Assembly: GCA_004292595.1 (NCBI GenBank)
Contig: RDXM01000096.1
Span: forward strand, 1 to 61,143
Length of the DNA: 61,143 nt
DNA from: Candidatus Kapaibacterium sp.
Lineage (GTDB): Bacteria > Bacteroidota > Ignavibacteria > Kapaibacteriales > UBA4661
Direction of reading: 5' to 3'
The notes under the pieces are model-generated. The model saw nothing but the letters and a program-made list of their open reading frames with translations, did not search any database and had not been told where the DNA came from. Shown here piece by piece: positions 39,862 to 48,751 of the stretch (its first letter is position 1; each line of letters opens with the position of its first letter). Both the position numbers and the translations under genes were made by a program.

Positions 39862-40470
39862 ATGACACTTTCAAACACAAGCACGGACGCGCTTCTTGAG
39901 GAAGAATACCGCTATGAGAATCGTATCGTGCGCAGGGGCGCGACGCGAGAAGAATATTTGGAATTTGAAAATACTAACAAAGAACGTCATGAATTTCACA
40001 ACGGAGATATTATTGCTATGCCTGGAAATACTGGATACCACGAAGAGCTTAATGCTGAAATCATTGCTGTTTTGCTTGCGCAACTACGCGGACGTGCAAA
40101 GGTATTTGCGAGTAATTTGAAAACAATGATACCAACCTATAATCGCTATGTTTATCCCGATGTAACGGTGGTGCGCGGCGAAGCCGAATACAACGACGCA
40201 GGAAAGCGTGAATTGCTCAATCCGACCGTGATTATCGAAGTGCTTTCTCCTTCAACGGCGGATTTTGATTTAACACGCAAATTTGAATATTACCGCAGCA
40301 TTCCGTCATTAGAAGAAGTTGCTTATTTTGAGCCAGAGCAAGCATTTGTGCAGCTTTTCCGTAAAAATGCGCACGGACGTTGGGAAATTATTGAACTTGA
40401 AAATGGCGTAGTCGAATTTGCCTCTGTGCAAGCACATATCAGCCTTGCAGAGATTTACCCCAAAGCATAA
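39862..40470 (+). CDS. Uma2-family (DUF820) putative endonuclease, paralogue 1
   Basis: 202 residues with the PD-(D/E)XK-like Uma2 fold: YPDVTVVRGE supplies the Asp, NPTVIIEVLSPSTADFD the Glu, and FEYYRSIPSLEEV completes the core. Uma2 proteins are abundant in cyanobacteria and some Bacteroidota/Chlorobiota; their biological role is unknown. A clear AAGGAG ribosome site precedes ATG 39862. First of three consecutive paralogues sharing [10 protein letters not shown] near the N-terminus and SVQAHISLAEIYP at the C-terminus. Confidence 0.88.
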   Translation: MTLSNTSTDALLEEEYRYENRIVRRGATREEYLEFENTNKERHEFHNGDIIAMPGNTGYHEELNAEIIAVLLAQLRGRAKVFASNLKTMIPTYNRYVYPDVTVVRGEAEYNDAGKRELLNPTVIIEVLSPSTADFDLTRKFEYYRSIPSLEEVAYFEPEQAFVQLFRKNAHGRWEIIELENGVVEFASVQAHISLAEIYPKA

Positions 40471-40485
40471 CACAGGAGAATTATC

Positions 40486-41097
40486 ATGTTTCCAAATACA
40501 AGTATTGACGCGCTTCTTGAAACAGAACGCCGCGTAGTGCGCTCTGGTGCGACTGTGGAAGAGTATTTCGCGCTTGAGGAAGAACATCATGAAAAATATG
40601 AATTTCACAATGGAGAAATACTTTCTATGCCTGGCGGAACATACGAACATTCATCGCTGACAGCCCGTGTCATTGGGCTTCTTTACAAGCATCTTGCTTC
40701 AAATGTACAAACGGAGGAAATCATCGTTTTGTCAAGCGATATGCGTGTGAATATCCCAACCTATAACCGCTATGTTTATCCCGACATTACGATTGTGCGC
40801 GGAGAGCCTCACTTCGCCGACGCGAAACGTACTCAACTGCTCAATCCGACCGTGATTATTGAAGTTCTCTCCGATAGCACCGCCGACTACGACCGCTCGG
40901 ATAAATTCGAGTATTACCGCAGTATTCCATCGTTGGAAGAAGTCGCATTTTTCGCACAAGACCGCGCCCATGCTGAACTCTTTCGCAAAAATGCACACGG
41001 ACGCTGGGAAATTGTTGAGATTGAAAATAGCATTGTCGAATTTGCCTCCGTGCAAGCACATATCAGCCTTGCAGAGATTTACCCACAAAACCGCTAA
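40486..41097 (+). CDS. Uma2-family (DUF820) putative endonuclease, paralogue 2
   Basis: 203 residues, 15 bases after paralogue 1, with its own AGGAGA ribosome site. The same core is present: YPDITIVRGE, NPTVIIEVLSDSTADYD and KFEYYRSIPSLEEVAFF. The N-terminus has drifted (EEYFALEEEHHEKYEFHNGE), while the C-terminal SVQAHISLAEIYPQ is kept. Likely an in-place tandem duplication. Confidence 0.88.
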   Translation: MFPNTSIDALLETERRVVRSGATVEEYFALEEEHHEKYEFHNGEILSMPGGTYEHSSLTARVIGLLYKHLASNVQTEEIIVLSSDMRVNIPTYNRYVYPDITIVRGEPHFADAKRTQLLNPTVIIEVLSDSTADYDRSDKFEYYRSIPSLEEVAFFAQDRAHAELFRKNAHGRWEIVEIENSIVEFASVQAHISLAEIYPQNR

Positions 41098-41108
41098 AGG
41101 TGCGCGCC

Positions 41109-41708
41109 ATGATGCAAGAACCGAACATATTGACCGAAGAACGCCGCCACGAGAATCGTATTGTGCGCTCTGGCGTGAGCGTGGAAGAATACATGGAATT
41201 TGAAAATACGACCGAAGAACGCCACGAATTTCACAATGGAGATATTATCACTATGCCTGGAGCATCGCCCTTTCACGAAAACCTTATTGTTCGCCTTTTT
41301 CTGGCTTTGGGGAAACACCTCGCGGAGCCTGATTATACGATGTACAGCAGTGGACTCAAAGTTGCCGTACCCACGTACAAGCGCGTTTTGTACCCCGACA
41401 TCAGTATCGTGCGCGGCGAGCCAAACTTCATCAATGAGAAAGGCTATCAGCTCATCAATCCGACCGTGATTATCGAAATTCTCTCTCCCAGCACTGCTGC
41501 CTACGACCTTTCTGACAAATTTGAATATTATCGCAGCCTTGCATCATTGGAAGAAATCGCCTTTTTTGAGCAGCAAAGCCCGTCTGTACGTTTGTTTCGC
41601 CTGAACGCGCACGGACGCTGGGAAATTATTGAAATTGAAAATGGTGTGGTCGAATTTACCTCCGTGCAAGCAACTATCAGCCTTGCAGAGATTTATCTTA
41701 ACGTATAG
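41109..41708 (+). CDS. Uma2-family (DUF820) putative endonuclease, paralogue 3
   Basis: 199 residues from ATG 41109 (a GTG at 41100 is possible). Core motifs: [28 protein letters not shown] and [19 protein letters not shown]; the tail is [15 protein letters not shown]. It starts 11 bases after paralogue 2, so the three form one transcription unit. Divergence is greatest in the central region (about residues 60-95), which may reflect different targets or partners. Confidence 0.87.
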   Translation: MMQEPNILTEERRHENRIVRSGVSVEEYMEFENTTEERHEFHNGDIITMPGASPFHENLIVRLFLALGKHLAEPDYTMYSSGLKVAVPTYKRVLYPDISIVRGEPNFINEKGYQLINPTVIIEILSPSTAAYDLSDKFEYYRSLASLEEIAFFEQQSPSVRLFRLNAHGRWEIIEIENGVVEFTSVQATISLAEIYLNV

Positions 41709-41758
41709 TTTTTCATTCTGAAATTGTGTGTGTTCCTCATTTTTATTTTTTTGCAACC

Positions 41759-43792
41759 ATGAATACTGCTCAAACCTCCACCCAAACCGCATCAAACGGA
41801 CATTCCACGAATGGAAATAACAATGGTCATTCTCCCAAAAGCATTGCCAAGCAAGAATTAGAGCGGCTCTACGAAGAATGCAAAAAGCAACTTCACCACG
41901 AAACTGCACAAACGCTTGCCGCGTGGCAATCGAAAAAAGAAAATTACCGAACACCGCACTACACCTACTCTGTGCGCGGCAAGGACATCAAAGTTGAGAA
42001 TTTCACGGAATCGCTGTCGCATCAGCACATCCCGAAAATTGGCGTTCCGCAGTTTCAGGATTATGGCGACATCGTGCGGTGGAGCATGACGGAGAATTTT
42101 CCGGGTGAATTTCCTTACACCGCAGGAATTTACCCCTTCAAGCGCGAAGGCGAAGACCCAACGCGGATGTTCGCGGGCGAAGGCGCACCAGAGCGCACAA
42201 ATAAACGTTTTCACTACCTATCGGCAGGAATGCCCGCAGCCCGCCTCTCGACTGCCTTCGACAGCGTTACGCTCTACGGCGAAGACCCCGATGAACGCCC
42301 CGATATTTACGGTAAAATTGGCAATTCCGGCGTTTCGATTGCCACGCTGGACGACGCAAAGAAGCTCTATTCTGGCTTCGACCTCTGCAAGCCCAGCACG
42401 AGCGTTTCCATGACCATCAACGGACCCGCACCAATGCTGCTTGCGTTTTTTATGAATGCAGCGATTGACCAACAATGCGAAAAATATATCCTTGAACATG
42501 GCTTAGAAACTGAGGTTCAAGCAAAAATTGCCGTAAAATATGCTGAACAAGGGGTTGCAACCCCTTGTTACAATGGAGAACTGCCCGAAAGCAACAAAGG
42601 CTTAGGACTCATGCTGCTTGGCGTGAGCGGCGCAGACGTTTTGCCGCAGGACGTTTATGAAAAAATCAAAGCCGAAACGCTGAGGCAAGTGCGCGGCACG
42701 GTGCAAGCGGATATTTTGAAGGAAGACCAAGCGCAGAATACCTGTATTTTCTCGACGGAGTTCGCGCTGCGCATGATGGGCGACATTCAACAGTATTTCA
42801 TTGACGAAAAAGTGCGGAATTTTTATTCGGTTTCGATTTCGGGGTATCACATTGCCGAAGCGGGCGCGAATCCACTCTCGCAGCTTGCTTTCACGCTTTC
42901 CAACGGCTTTACGTTTGTGGAATATTACCTTTCGCGGGGCATGAAGATTGACGATTTCGCGCCCAATCTCTCGTTCTTTTTCTCGAATGGCATTGACCCT
43001 GAATATGCTGTGATTGGTCGCGTGGCGCGTCGTATCTGGGCAAAGGCAATGAAAAACAAATACGGGGCAAATGAGCGTTCGCAAATGCTGAAATATCACA
43101 TCCAAACGTCGGGGCGCAGTCTCCACGCCCAAGAGATTGATTTCAACGACATCCGCACAACGCTGCAAGCACTCTACGCCATTTACGACAACTGCAACTC
43201 GCTCCACACCAACGCTTACGATGAAGCAATCACCACGCCGACGGAAGAATCCGTGCGTCGTGCGGTGGCGATTCAGCTTATCATCAACCGCGAATTAGGC
43301 TTGGCGAAAAATGAAAATCCAATGCAGGGTTCGTTTATCATTGAAGAACTGACGGATTTGGTCGAAGAAGCCGTGATGACGGAGTTCCGCAGAATCGCGG
43401 AGCGAGGCGGTGTGCTGGGCGCAATGGAAACGATGTATCAGCGCAATAAAATCCAAGAAGAATCCATGCACTACGAAATGCTCAAGCACACGGGCGAACT
43501 GCCGCTCATCGGCGTAAACACGTACCTTCCGAAGGATGCGAAGCCCTACGCCGCACCGAAAGAGGTTATCCGCGCTACCGAAGAAGAAAAGCGGGCGCAA
43601 ATTGCATCGCTTCGTGCCTTCCAAGCGAGAAACAGCGAGGTTTCTGGAGCGGCATTGAAACGGCTTCAAATGGCGGCAATCAACAATCAAAACATCTTTG
43701 CGGAGCTGATGGAAGCGGCGAAGGTGTGTAGTTTGGGGCAGATTTCGGGGGCGTTGTATGAGGTTGGTGGGCAGTATCGGAGGAATATGTGA
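41759..43792 (+). CDS. Methylmalonyl-CoA / isobutyryl-CoA mutase family large chain (IcmF-like, catalytic domain only)
   Basis: 677 residues covering the substrate-binding barrel of B12-dependent acyl-CoA mutases, which interconvert branched and linear acyl-CoAs. Motifs: [62 protein letters not shown] and the IcmF-like end [19 protein letters not shown]. No cobalamin-binding DxHxxG domain or GTPase chaperone is present, so a separate B12-binding small subunit is needed and none is nearby. Residues 264-271 are encoded by a perfect 24-bp palindrome. ATG 41759 is chosen; the N-terminus is Asn/Thr-rich. The stop overlaps the next start as TGATG. Confidence 0.88.
   Translation: MNTAQTSTQTASNGHSTNGNNNGHSPKSIAKQELERLYEECKKQLHHETAQTLAAWQSKKENYRTPHYTYSVRGKDIKVENFTESLSHQHIPKIGVPQFQDYGDIVRWSMTENFPGEFPYTAGIYPFKREGEDPTRMFAGEGAPERTNKRFHYLSAGMPAARLSTAFDSVTLYGEDPDERPDIYGKIGNSGVSIATLDDAKKLYSGFDLCKPSTSVSMTINGPAPMLLAFFMNAAIDQQCEKYILEHGLETEVQAKIAVKYAEQGVATPCYNGELPESNKGLGLMLLGVSGADVLPQDVYEKIKAETLRQVRGTVQADILKEDQAQNTCIFSTEFALRMMGDIQQYFIDEKVRNFYSVSISGYHIAEAGANPLSQLAFTLSNGFTFVEYYLSRGMKIDDFAPNLSFFFSNGIDPEYAVIGRVARRIWAKAMKNKYGANERSQMLKYHIQTSGRSLHAQEIDFNDIRTTLQALYAIYDNCNSLHTNAYDEAITTPTEESVRRAVAIQLIINRELGLAKNENPMQGSFIIEELTDLVEEAVMTEFRRIAERGGVLGAMETMYQRNKIQEESMHYEMLKHTGELPLIGVNTYLPKDAKPYAAPKEVIRATEEEKRAQIASLRAFQARNSEVSGAALKRLQMAAINNQNIFAELMEAAKVCSLGQISGALYEVGGQYRRNM
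42546..42569. repeat. Perfect 24-bp palindrome inside the mutase coding sequence
   Basis: Each 12-base arm reads AACAAGGGGTTG on its own strand. It is translated in frame through [13 protein letters not shown]. The core AACAAGGGG-N-CCCTT resembles the centre of the intergenic family D element at 56699-56790, so it may be a repeat inserted in frame in a variable surface region of the enzyme. Confidence 0.8.
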
Positions 43793-43798
43793 TGGGGA
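43731..43798. repeat. Direct repeat, copy 1: 3' end of mutase gene plus start of restriction gene 1
   Basis: 68 bases holding the last 20 codons of the mutase, its stop, the GGAGG ribosome site and the first bases of the next gene (ATGGGGA). 64 of 68 bases match 46007-46074. The four differences fall at third positions or a CGG/AGG first position and are all synonymous. Confidence 0.93.
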
Positions 43799-44697
43799 AA
43801 CAAGCACTGAAGAAAAATACTTCCACAATATCGCAATTTGCAGACTACAAGGCAGATGGTCATTTGTGGATAACGCTTACCACAGGTGAGTATTATCCCG
43901 ATATTCTCCATGATGCGTGTGCTTTGTACGAACCCGTACTCATCATGTTCGGTCAATTATTGCGTTCCTCCGAGACTTCTGAGCGTTTGCTGCTTACTAT
44001 TTCAGACACTCCCGATAGCTGGATGCGCGTACAGATGGCGCGAGTATTTCGGAAATATATCAGCCCTGAAACACCCGTCGAGATGCTCAAGAAAAAAAGC
44101 AAGACGCAGGAAATATGCGCACAATTTGGCAAAGGATTTAGAAAAATTCACGAAGCGCAAAAAGCTTTCCAGAGCCGACCAATACCCGATGAGGCTCTAT
44201 GCGCATTGCTTTGGGAGTACAAAGACCGAGGGAAAAAAGGGTATGACCTTACAGAACGTTTTTTCGAGATGTTTCGCAGTCGTTTTCCCGATGTAGAAAT
44301 TACAGGACCTGAGCGAGCCGGCAAAGACGTGTTGATGCGAGAGGTTTTTAGTGATTATCCGCATCCTAAACGCCCGATTGATTTTGTTATTCGACAAGGA
44401 CGAACAGTCTTGGCTATTGGTCTGGCGAGGTACGATGGCGATAGAGGCGGCGCACAAGAAGATGACCGCACAGGCGGTTATATGAATGCGGCATCGGAGT
44501 TTTTTGCGTACACCAAAAAGAAAAAACTTTCCGCCAAAATTATCTTTCTTAACGACGGACCCGGATTGCTGTTGGGGTCAATGTGGGATGATTACGCAAC
44601 GATAGAACGTACTTGGCAGAACAAAGTAATGGTCTTGACGCTCCGCATGATTACTGAACGTCTGACCAAAGAATGGCTTTTAGAATCCCAACAATAA
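43792..44697 (+). CDS. Putative type II restriction endonuclease 1
   Basis: 301 residues, no confident family. It is called a restriction enzyme mainly because it is directly coupled to a DNA methyltransferase. A possible nuclease core is KRPIDFVIRQGRTVLAIGLA followed by YDGDRGGAQEDDRTGGY, where acidic residues cluster after two beta strands; the canonical E-x-K is not clear. FPDVEITGPERAGKDVLMRE and the C-terminal ERLTKEWLLE show an alpha/beta protein without signal or membrane segments. The start codon overlaps the mutase stop (TGATG) behind a GGAGG site contained in the direct repeat. The methyltransferase begins 14 bases downstream. Confidence 0.6.
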   Translation: MGKQALKKNTSTISQFADYKADGHLWITLTTGEYYPDILHDACALYEPVLIMFGQLLRSSETSERLLLTISDTPDSWMRVQMARVFRKYISPETPVEMLKKKSKTQEICAQFGKGFRKIHEAQKAFQSRPIPDEALCALLWEYKDRGKKGYDLTERFFEMFRSRFPDVEITGPERAGKDVLMREVFSDYPHPKRPIDFVIRQGRTVLAIGLARYDGDRGGAQEDDRTGGYMNAASEFFAYTKKKKLSAKIIFLNDGPGLLLGSMWDDYATIERTWQNKVMVLTLRMITERLTKEWLLESQQ

Positions 44698-44711
44698 AAA
44701 TATAAAATGCT

Positions 44712-45965
44712 ATGGCTGTATCGCTTAATGGAACTCATCATCATGCCCTCGTACATGGCTATTCTCACCATCACGGAGAGCCAATAGCACCTCTTTGGTC
44801 AGGGACAATGAACTCGGAAAATCGTCTGTATTATGCGGACAATCTTGAAATATTACGATTACTTTGTGAGGATGTCTCTATTGCAGGGAATGTGCGCCTT
44901 GTGTACATAGACCCGCCATACAGCACAGGCGGTTTTTTTCAGACTCGTGATTTTCAGTCCGCATATTCTGACCATTTGCGGGGCGATGAGTATCTTGATT
45001 TTATGAAGCATAGGCTTGCCCTGCTTTATGACCTTCTTGCTTCCGATGGATCCTGCTTTATTCATCTCGACAGCACGATGGTTTTTCATGTCAAAGTGCT
45101 GATGGATACTATCTTTGGAGCTTCAAATTTCAAAGGTATGATTACTCGGCAAAAATGTAAACCTAAGAATTATACACGAACAACATTCGGCAATATTTCT
45201 GACTATATCCTCTTTTACGGAAAGTCTCCTACTAGCATTTGGCACAGGTCGTATTATGAATGGACAGACGAGAAAATGTACAAAGAATATCCCTATATTG
45301 ATGAAAAAACTGGCAAGCGCCATAAGCGCGTACCAGTACACGCTCCCGGTACGCGCAATGGCAAAACTGGTGAAGAATGGCGAGGCATGATGCCACCTCA
45401 AGGCAAGCACTGGCAATACACGCCTGATAAACTCGAGGAAATGGATAAACGAGGTGAAATTTACTGGTCATCAAATGGCAATCCTCGTCGCAAAGTCTTT
45501 TTTGAGGATAGCAAAGGTATTCCTGTGCAGGATATTTGGTCGGATTGTATTGATATTGAAAATCAGAATACCATATCAACGGGCTATCCAACAGAAAAAA
45601 ACCCGCTTATTTTGCAACGTATTATAGAGGCTTGCTCCAACAAAGGGGATATAGTTTTAGATTGTTTTGCTGGCTCTGGTACAACGCTCGAAGTAGCGTC
45701 AAATTTGGAACGTCGGTGGATTGGTGTTGATGTCAGCGAGACTGCTATCACGACTATTCTCAAACGTTTTGGTCATGGTACAAAGCCGCTCGGAGACTTC
45801 ACGGCAAAAAAAGTAGAAGAAAATACCTCCCTCTTTGAAGCGACAGATAATCATATTGCTATCAATAAGCAGCATCGTATTGTTCGTGATTTTACATTGT
45901 TCTCGCAACCGTCGTATTTACCAGTATTTCAAACCCTTTTGCACCAACTTGACCAACATGAATAA
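44712..45965 (+). CDS. DNA methyltransferase (beta-class, DPPY) of restriction-modification system 1
   Basis: 417 residues. The catalytic motif IV, VYIDPPYSTGGFFQ, comes before the SAM-binding motif I, LDCFAGSGTTLEVA, the beta-class order. DPPY points to N6-adenine methylation most often, N4-cytosine sometimes. Motif VIII region and the target-recognition segment lie between about residues 130 and 290. The first 32 residues are unusual, with two histidine clusters (THHHALVHGYSHHH); the conserved part starts at MNSENRLYYADN, so ATG 44808 is an alternative start. It protects the sites cut by the adjacent endonuclease. It ends just before the second direct-repeat copy. Confidence 0.9.
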   Translation: MAVSLNGTHHHALVHGYSHHHGEPIAPLWSGTMNSENRLYYADNLEILRLLCEDVSIAGNVRLVYIDPPYSTGGFFQTRDFQSAYSDHLRGDEYLDFMKHRLALLYDLLASDGSCFIHLDSTMVFHVKVLMDTIFGASNFKGMITRQKCKPKNYTRTTFGNISDYILFYGKSPTSIWHRSYYEWTDEKMYKEYPYIDEKTGKRHKRVPVHAPGTRNGKTGEEWRGMMPPQGKHWQYTPDKLEEMDKRGEIYWSSNGNPRRKVFFEDSKGIPVQDIWSDCIDIENQNTISTGYPTEKNPLILQRIIEACSNKGDIVLDCFAGSGTTLEVASNLERRWIGVDVSETAITTILKRFGHGTKPLGDFTAKKVEENTSLFEATDNHIAINKQHRIVRDFTLFSQPSYLPVFQTLLHQLDQHE

Positions 45966-45993
45966 TTTTTTTGTTTTGAATATCGCAGCCATT

Positions 45994-46068
45994 ATGAAAG
46001 CAGGTCGTTTGGGACAGATTTCTGGGGCGTTGTATGAGGTTGGTGGGCAGTACAGGAGGAATATGTGA
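45994..46068 (+). pseudogene. Duplicated 3' end of the mutase gene (24-codon leader ORF)
   Basis: An ATG-initiated frame [20 protein letters not shown]... whose last 20 residues equal the mutase C-terminus. Its TGA overlaps the next gene's ATG (TGATG), and an AGGAGG stretch lies inside it. It is either a remnant left by cassette insertion or a functional leader that couples translation into the endonuclease gene. All base differences from the parent are synonymous. Confidence 0.75.
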
Positions 46069-46074
46069 TGGGGA
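46007..46074. repeat. Direct repeat, copy 2: mutase 3' end before restriction gene 2
   Basis: Matches 43731-43798 at 64 of 68 positions, including stop codon and ATGGGGA. Weaker similarity extends left to the ATG at 45994 with a gap of about four codons. The two copies flank cassette 1 exactly. Confidence 0.93.
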
Positions 46075-47153
46075 GCTATCGTGAAGAAATCCGCGCTATT
46101 GTCAATCGTATTCCGCGCTCAATTGTGGATATTACGATCCCCAAAGAGCGCGGTAAAGCACCAACTCAAGCATTTTCTGAGTTCCTCACAAACCGAGAGC
46201 AAGGCGACTGGGCGGAACGCCTTATAGTTGCGGCGGTAAATCAACACTCGGAAGAGTTTGTTGCTGTACAATATGGTAAATCCGACGAATGTATTGCTGG
46301 TGAAGCAGGCTTTGAAGCGTTTTATGAAGAGTACCAAGATGAGCTAGAAACCATTGGCAAACGCCCAGACTTGCTTCTTTTTCGCAAGCCAGATTATCAA
46401 GAAGAATGGCAATACAACATTAGCCGATACTCGCATGAAGCACTGGATAAGATTGTCTCCAAGGCAGTGGTTGGTATTGAGATTCGCTCCAGTTCGTTTT
46501 TGCTAGAAAAATATGATGCAGAAATTCGCCGTAAGCAGCATCAGTACACGGCTACGGTATTTCGTCTCCGTGATACATTGCTTCAAGACTTTGGCGATAT
46601 TTTGAGCGCAGAATGGAATACGCTTTTGGAAGGCATATCTGCAAGCAACGTAGATATTGTGAGTTTTCGTGTGCCTTCTTGGAAGGCAAATGCTCGTTTA
46701 GCCGAAGCAAGCAGGCTATTGTCGGAAATGAAAGCCGCGATTAAAGGTCTGCAAAAGCGAGATTTTCTGAGCTTCACGCCAAAAGTTGAAGATGTTAAAG
46801 TCGTTCTGAAATGGATTGAGACCTACAACGTTCCGCACATTTACTTGCAAGTGTTTTTTGATAAAGTGTATGGAATTTCATTCCGTTCTATCGTAGAAAT
46901 CATCGCCAATCCCGACAATGAAGAAACAAAGTTTTTTGCCGAAGGCGATGTAAAAAATCAGAACAAAATTGTCCTGAAGATTAGCGTTAAAGAAGGCGTA
47001 GAGGTGGCTCACCGTGTAGATATGCCGCATCACGCCAGCAAAATGAAAGAACTCGACCGAGGGCGTTTGCTTTTTCACGTTGTGTTCGATGGAGGAAAAG
47101 CATATTTGAATCCTGATGCAATCTCGCAGCTTATAGAAACGAGGTTCACATGA
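46068..47153 (+). CDS. Type II restriction endonuclease 2, AccI-like
   Basis: 361 residues resembling the AccI family, whose founding member cuts GT/MKAC. Supporting stretches: the N-terminus YREEIRAIVNRIPRSIVDI, the segment APTQAFSEFLTNREQGDWAE, and GKRPDLLLFRK, where Asp would be the first catalytic acid. VVGIEIRSSSFLLEKY supplies the candidate E-x-(R/K) strand. The family assignment is from memory of the AccI N-terminal pattern. ATG 46068 overlaps the leader stop. It overlaps the following methyltransferase by four bases (ATGA), so the two are translationally coupled, endonuclease first. The target sequence is inferred only from the family. Confidence 0.75.
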   Translation: MGSYREEIRAIVNRIPRSIVDITIPKERGKAPTQAFSEFLTNREQGDWAERLIVAAVNQHSEEFVAVQYGKSDECIAGEAGFEAFYEEYQDELETIGKRPDLLLFRKPDYQEEWQYNISRYSHEALDKIVSKAVVGIEIRSSSFLLEKYDAEIRRKQHQYTATVFRLRDTLLQDFGDILSAEWNTLLEGISASNVDIVSFRVPSWKANARLAEASRLLSEMKAAIKGLQKRDFLSFTPKVEDVKVVLKWIETYNVPHIYLQVFFDKVYGISFRSIVEIIANPDNEETKFFAEGDVKNQNKIVLKISVKEGVEVAHRVDMPHHASKMKELDRGRLLFHVVFDGGKAYLNPDAISQLIETRFT

Positions 47154-48751
47154 TTGCCACCAGTGTAATGCCTGACTTTCGCCACGCAGAGCAAGAATAT
47201 TGTGCAAAAACAAGCTCCGAACACCGCAAAAAATATGCACAATTCTTCACGCCTCTTAGCATTGCGACGTGCATGACAGATTGGCTTATCTCTAGTAAGC
47301 AAGGCACAACGATGCTTCTCGACCCTGCTTTCGGATTAGGGCATTTATTGGCTTCGATGGATGCTGACAGGCTGGCAAATATAGAGATCGTCGGCTATGA
47401 GCTTGATACACACGCCTTCTCTGAGGCTTCTCGCTTGTGGGATCGCTGTTCGTCAATCACATTGCGGAATGAAGATTTTTTAGTACATCCACCTGAAAGC
47501 CTCTTCGATGCTATCCTTTGCAACCCCCCATATTTGAAATTTCACGATTACGACAACGTTTCAGCCATTGCCAAAATAAATGCTACTTTTGGGACAACCT
47601 TAAACGGATTCACCAATATTCATTCTTTGTTTATTCTTCAAGCCTTGTCGTGTCTTAAAAAAGGCGGAAGAGCAGCTTTTATCGTGCCTTCAGAGTTTCT
47701 CAATAGCGATTATGGTGTTCATGTAAAAGATGCACTTCTCAAAACAGGTATGCTGCGGTATGTGATGATTATTGATTTTTCGGCAAATGTTTTCAAAGAT
47801 GCTCTGACAACCTCGTGTATTCTGCTCTTTGCCAATGATGAGCATAAAAGTCGTGTGGAATTTCTAACTGCTCAGTCGGAAGAAACACTTTTTACGTTGC
47901 AAGAATCTGTTCAGATGTACCCCAAAATGAACGGGACAAGTCAAGCTGTTTCGGATATTATTCCTGCTGCCAAGTGGCGCAGATACTATCAAGAACGTGC
48001 ATCGGAGCAATATCGCAATCTCATTCCGCTTCGTCAATATGGTAAGGTTTCACGTGGGATTGCGACGGGTGATAATGCGTTTTTTACGTTCAACCGTGCG
48101 AAGCAGCAAAAGTGGCACATACCTGATAAATACTTGCTTCCCTGCCTCACCAAAGCGGCACAGTGCGGTGATATTGCTTACACAAATGCTAATCACTCGC
48201 GCAATCTCAAAGCAAACGAATCTGTTATGCTTCTCAATGCCGAAATTGGCGAGAATGAAGCAGTGAAGCGGTATTTGAAGCATGGCGAGGAGCAAGGAAC
48301 GCACACACGCTTTCTCACGAAAAATCGCACTCCATGGTATGCGTTGGAACGCCGTGCGCCTGCTCCAATACTTGTAACGGTTTTCAATCGTAATGGTTTA
48401 CGTTTTGTGTGGAATGAAGCAAATGTGTATAATTTGACAGCGTATCACTGTTTTTATCCCAATCTTTTTGCACAAGGCAATGAAAAGCTCTTATTTGCGT
48501 ATCTTATCACGGATGTTGCCAAAGAAATCTTCCGCGATAATCGCCGTGAGTATGGTGATGGCTTGGAAAAATTCGAGCCGAATGACTTGAACTCTTCTTT
48601 GGTACTAGATTTATCGGTGATTGATTCAGATGTACAAAAGACTATTGAAGAGCATATTTCTCATATGCTGTTTCAACATTCTGCTGGACAGAAAGCAGTA
48701 GAAACATTACAGGCACTTAATGAAATATTTGTATCTCTGCTTGTACAGTGA
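47150..48751 (+). CDS. N6-adenine DNA methyltransferase (Eco57I/AccI-type) of system 2
   Basis: 533 residues, a gamma-type layout: motif X KYAQFFTPLSIATCM near residue 30, motif I LLDPAFGLGHLLA, and catalytic motif IV LCNPPYLKFHDYD near residue 125 (NPPY, adenine N6). GRAAFIVPSEFLN follows, then a C-terminal target-recognition half of about 250 residues. The length fits the AccI methylase type, about 540. It overlaps the endonuclease gene by ATGA. Its own stop overlaps a GTG that begins the truncated third methyltransferase. Confidence 0.9.
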   Translation: MIATSVMPDFRHAEQEYCAKTSSEHRKKYAQFFTPLSIATCMTDWLISSKQGTTMLLDPAFGLGHLLASMDADRLANIEIVGYELDTHAFSEASRLWDRCSSITLRNEDFLVHPPESLFDAILCNPPYLKFHDYDNVSAIAKINATFGTTLNGFTNIHSLFILQALSCLKKGGRAAFIVPSEFLNSDYGVHVKDALLKTGMLRYVMIIDFSANVFKDALTTSCILLFANDEHKSRVEFLTAQSEETLFTLQESVQMYPKMNGTSQAVSDIIPAAKWRRYYQERASEQYRNLIPLRQYGKVSRGIATGDNAFFTFNRAKQQKWHIPDKYLLPCLTKAAQCGDIAYTNANHSRNLKANESVMLLNAEIGENEAVKRYLKHGEEQGTHTRFLTKNRTPWYALERRAPAPILVTVFNRNGLRFVWNEANVYNLTAYHCFYPNLFAQGNEKLLFAYLITDVAKEIFRDNRREYGDGLEKFEPNDLNSSLVLDLSVIDSDVQKTIEEHISHMLFQHSAGQKAVETLQALNEIFVSLLVQ

